Below the pieces are notes generated by a model. It saw nothing but the letters and a program-made list of their open reading frames with translations. It searched no databases and was not told the origin of the DNA. Below are positions 5,511 to 6,968 of a stretch of DNA of 6,968 bases, in pieces; position 1 is the stretch's first letter, and the number at the start of each line of letters is the position of its first letter. Source of the DNA: Nitrospirota bacterium (lineage in GTDB: Bacteria > Nitrospirota > Thermodesulfovibrionia > UBA6902 > DSMQ01); NCBI GenBank assembly GCA_016207865.1, contig JACQZD010000211.1, forward strand, positions 1 to 6,968. Direction: 5' to 3'. The translations under genes and the position numbers were made by a program.

Positions 5511-5647
5511 ACCACGAAGGAAAATAAAGCTGAATTTATCCACAGATTACACAGATTTACTCAGATTTTTTAGAAGAATTTTTCAATCAGTGGCATCTGT
5601 GAAATCTGTGGTTAATTGATTTTTTAATTTTAAACGTTTTCCGTGGT
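5511..5647. repeat. Nested inverted-repeat element between the diguanylate cyclase and queE
   Basis: Inner arms of 17 bases, CCACAGATTACACAGAT (5540-5556) and ATCTGTGAAATCTGTGG (5595-5611), pair with one mismatch across a 38-base loop. Outer arms ACCACGAAGGAAAA (5511-5524) and TTTTCCGTGGT (5637-5647) pair with a 3-base bulge, so the whole 137 bases can fold as one structure. Each inner arm is itself a near-tandem duplication (CCACAGATT then ACACAGATT). Short elements of this style are common between genes in several bacterial groups, from general knowledge. No coding sequence is present. It may stop readthrough from the upstream gene, but there is no classic T-tract terminator. Confidence 0.7.
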
Positions 5648-5682
5648 AAGATTTATTACAAAACATTCAGCATGGGGGCGTT

Positions 5683-6327
5683 ATGCTTAAGGTAAATGAA
5701 ATATTCAAAAGCATTCAGGGAGAATCAACATATGCGGGACTTCCCTGCACATTCATCAGGCTCGCAGGGTGCAATTTACGGTGCACTTACTGTGATACAA
5801 ACTATGCGTATTATCACAGCAGGGAGCTCTCCGATAATGAAATAATTTCAAAAATTGAAGAGTACGGCGTTAAATGCATTGAATTTACAGGCGGGGAGCC
5901 TCTGCTCCAGGAAGAGACCCCCCCGCTGATTAAAAACCTTCTTGATAAAGGCTATAATGTCCTCATTGAGACAAACGGCTCCATCTGCGTAGGATGCCTT
6001 GACAAGAGAATAACAATAATAATGGATTTAAAAACGCCCAAAAGCGGCATGAGCGAGCGGATGAAATTCAAGAATCTGGATTTTTTAAAAGCCACTGACG
6101 AAATAAAATTTGTAATCATGGACGAATCAGACTATCAATGGGCAAAAGACATAATCACAAAACATAATCTGTCAAACAAATTTGAACACATCCTCATGGC
6201 GCCTGCGTATGGGGTCATGCAGCCTAAGGCGCTGGCCCTGTGGATTTTGCGTGACAACCTGCCTGTCAGACTGCAGCTGCAGATTCATAAATACATCTGG
6301 GCGCCGCACGAGATTGAAGGGGTCTGA
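5683..6327 (+). CDS. queE: 7-carboxy-7-deazaguanine synthase (radical SAM)
   Basis: QueE rearranges 6-carboxytetrahydropterin to 7-carboxy-7-deazaguanine, the ring-contracting step on the way to preQ0 and tRNA queuosine. The 214-residue protein begins with the typical VNEIFKSIQGESTYAGLPCTF (4-24), the substrate-binding entry of this family. It carries the radical-SAM cluster motif C30-x3-C34-x2-C37 and the SAM-binding TGGEP (69-73). The IETNGS strand (95-100), DLKTPKSGM and the closing LQIHKYIW segment also match QueE. Its length is that of short QueE proteins. ATG at 5683 follows a G-rich GGGGGC (5675-5680) that could act as a ribosome site at tight spacing. QueC, QueD and FolE are not in the window, so whether it feeds queuosine or deazaguanine DNA modification cannot be told here; queuosine is the default. 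A repeat-filled gap isolates it from the upstream gene. Confidence 0.95.
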   Translation: MLKVNEIFKSIQGESTYAGLPCTFIRLAGCNLRCTYCDTNYAYYHSRELSDNEIISKIEEYGVKCIEFTGGEPLLQEETPPLIKNLLDKGYNVLIETNGSICVGCLDKRITIIMDLKTPKSGMSERMKFKNLDFLKATDEIKFVIMDESDYQWAKDIITKHNLSNKFEHILMAPAYGVMQPKALALWILRDNLPVRLQLQIHKYIWAPHEIEGV

Positions 6328-6377
6328 AAAATTCAGATGGCGGCTTTGTTTTTAAAAAACTATAAACCTACTAAACG

Positions 6378-6443
6378 TGTCATTCCCGTGCAAACGGGAA
6401 TCCAGAGAAAACATACTGGATTCCTGCCTCCGCAGGAATGACA
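6378..6443. repeat. REP/MITE-like inverted repeat element upstream of bioF
   Basis: The element opens with TGTCATTCC (6378-6386) and closes with its exact reverse complement GGAATGACA (6435-6443). Its two 28-base halves match at 22 of 28 positions when one is inverted. Each half also folds by itself: ATTCCCGT/ACGGGAAT (6382-6389, 6394-6401) around a GCAA tetraloop, and ATTCCTGC/GCAGGAAT (6420-6427, 6432-6439) around CTCC. The GTCATTCCCG...CGGGAATCCAG pattern is a widespread family of non-coding palindromic elements in bacterial genomes, from general knowledge. It fills much of the queE-bioF gap. Confidence 0.85.
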
Positions 6444-6455
6444 ATAAACAAAAAT

Positions 6456-6968
6456 GTGAAGTGGTTTGACATTACACTCCAAAAGCTCAGGGATAAAAAC
6501 CTCCTTAGAAAACTCACCTTAATTGACTCTGCAAAAGGTTCAAATATTTCAATTGCTGGAAAACATTTCATTAATTTTTCTTCAAATGATTATTTAGGGT
6601 TATCACAGCGCCCGGAGATTATCAAATCAGCCGTATCCGCCTTAAAAAAATATGGTTTTGGCTCCGGCTCCTCAAGGCTTTTAAGCGGCACTTGCATCCC
6701 GCACAAAAAACTTGAGGAGCATATTGCAGAGTTCAAAAAAACAGAATCCGCCCTGCTCTTTAATACAGGCTATGCCGCAAACACAGGAATAATCCCCGCC
6801 CTGGCAGGCGCAGGGTGGACCATCCTGAGCGATGAACTTAACCATGCAAGCATCATTGACGGCCTGAGGCTTTCAAAAGCTGAAATTAAAATTTACAGGC
6901 ACAGGGACATAAATCATCTGGAAGTACTTCTTAAAAAATCCAAAAAAAATAATTTTATTGTCACAGAC
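6456..6968 (+). CDS. bioF: 8-amino-7-oxononanoate synthase, N-terminal part (cut by window edge)
   Basis: BioF condenses pimeloyl-ACP (or pimeloyl-CoA) with L-alanine, using pyridoxal phosphate, in the first dedicated step of biotin synthesis. The 171 visible residues are a bit under half of the usual length of about 390. They show FSSNDYLGL (41-49), GFGSGSSRLLSGT (67-79), FNTGYAANTG (102-111, the Gly-Tyr near the cofactor) and DELNHASIIDG (126-136), whose H130 should stack on the PLP ring. The PLP lysine lies beyond the edge. The related enzymes Kbl and HemA share this fold, but the motifs and the N-terminus fit BioF best. I chose GTG at 6456 because KWFDITLQKLRDKNLLRKL aligns with the usual family start. 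An in-frame ATG at 6438 inside the repeat would add six residues and cannot be excluded. Neither has a well-spaced Shine-Dalgarno sequence. Confidence 0.9.
   Translation, partial: MKWFDITLQKLRDKNLLRKLTLIDSAKGSNISIAGKHFINFSSNDYLGLSQRPEIIKSAVSALKKYGFGSGSSRLLSGTCIPHKKLEEHIAEFKKTESALLFNTGYAANTGIIPALAGAGWTILSDELNHASIIDGLRLSKAEIKIYRHRDINHLEVLLKKSKKNNFIVTD

Noticed and set aside
5536..5544. Perfect DnaA-box sequence TTATCCACA
   Set aside because: It is a single copy that coincides with the arm of the CCACAGATT repeat element. There is no cluster of boxes, AT-rich unwinding region or dnaA/dnaN neighbourhood, so an origin is not supported.
6380..6571. Minus-strand open frame of 63 codons containing an IPAEAGIQ peptide
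   Set aside because: This peptide is what the GTCATTCC repeat gives when translated, and the rest is antisense to bioF. It is a repeat artefact.

Overview
The window reads as ordinary chromosomal DNA of an anaerobic, Gram-negative-type bacterium. The futalosine menaquinone gene mqnD, a ferredoxin-linked 2-oxoacid oxidoreductase, a SurA-like folding-factor tail and many short interspersed repeats would suit a Nitrospirota (Thermodesulfovibrio-like) or deltaproteobacterial lineage. That placement is an inference from gene content and general familiarity, not from any marker gene in the window.

Layout. At the left edge a plus-strand gene ends at 164 (probable peptidyl-prolyl isomerase C-terminus). 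It converges on a five-gene minus-strand cluster at 259-3925. In transcription order this is mqnD, a short Ppx/GppA phosphatase, the beta and gamma subunits of a 2-oxoacid:ferredoxin oxidoreductase, and a small GNAT acetyltransferase resembling short-form N-acetylglutamate synthases. Overlaps (7 and 11 bases) and tiny gaps (9 and 49 bases) suggest one operon, driven by a good sigma70-type promoter near 3983-4012. Divergent from it is a membrane-anchored HAMP-GAF-GGDEF diguanylate cyclase (4067-5494). A 188-base gap filled by a nested palindrome follows, then queE (5683-6327), a REP/MITE-like inverted repeat (6378-6443), and the first 171 codons of bioF, cut by the right edge.

The genes cover several separate housekeeping jobs: menaquinone, biotin and 7-deazaguanine synthesis, 2-oxoacid metabolism, polyphosphate or (p)ppGpp turnover, probably arginine synthesis, and c-di-GMP signalling. 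I see no defence system, CRISPR array, transposase, prophage or RNA gene, and no clear sign of a previously undescribed multi-gene system.

The most interesting feature is how the small repeats touch coding sequence. Heptamer-type tandem repeats supply the stop codon of the first gene, both the end of the beta subunit and the start codon of the gamma subunit, and an in-frame insert of about 13 residues inside MqnD. Two further repeat families supply the last residues of the gamma subunit and one possible start codon of bioF. The second notable point is that the oxidoreductase beta and gamma subunits have no alpha subunit beside them.
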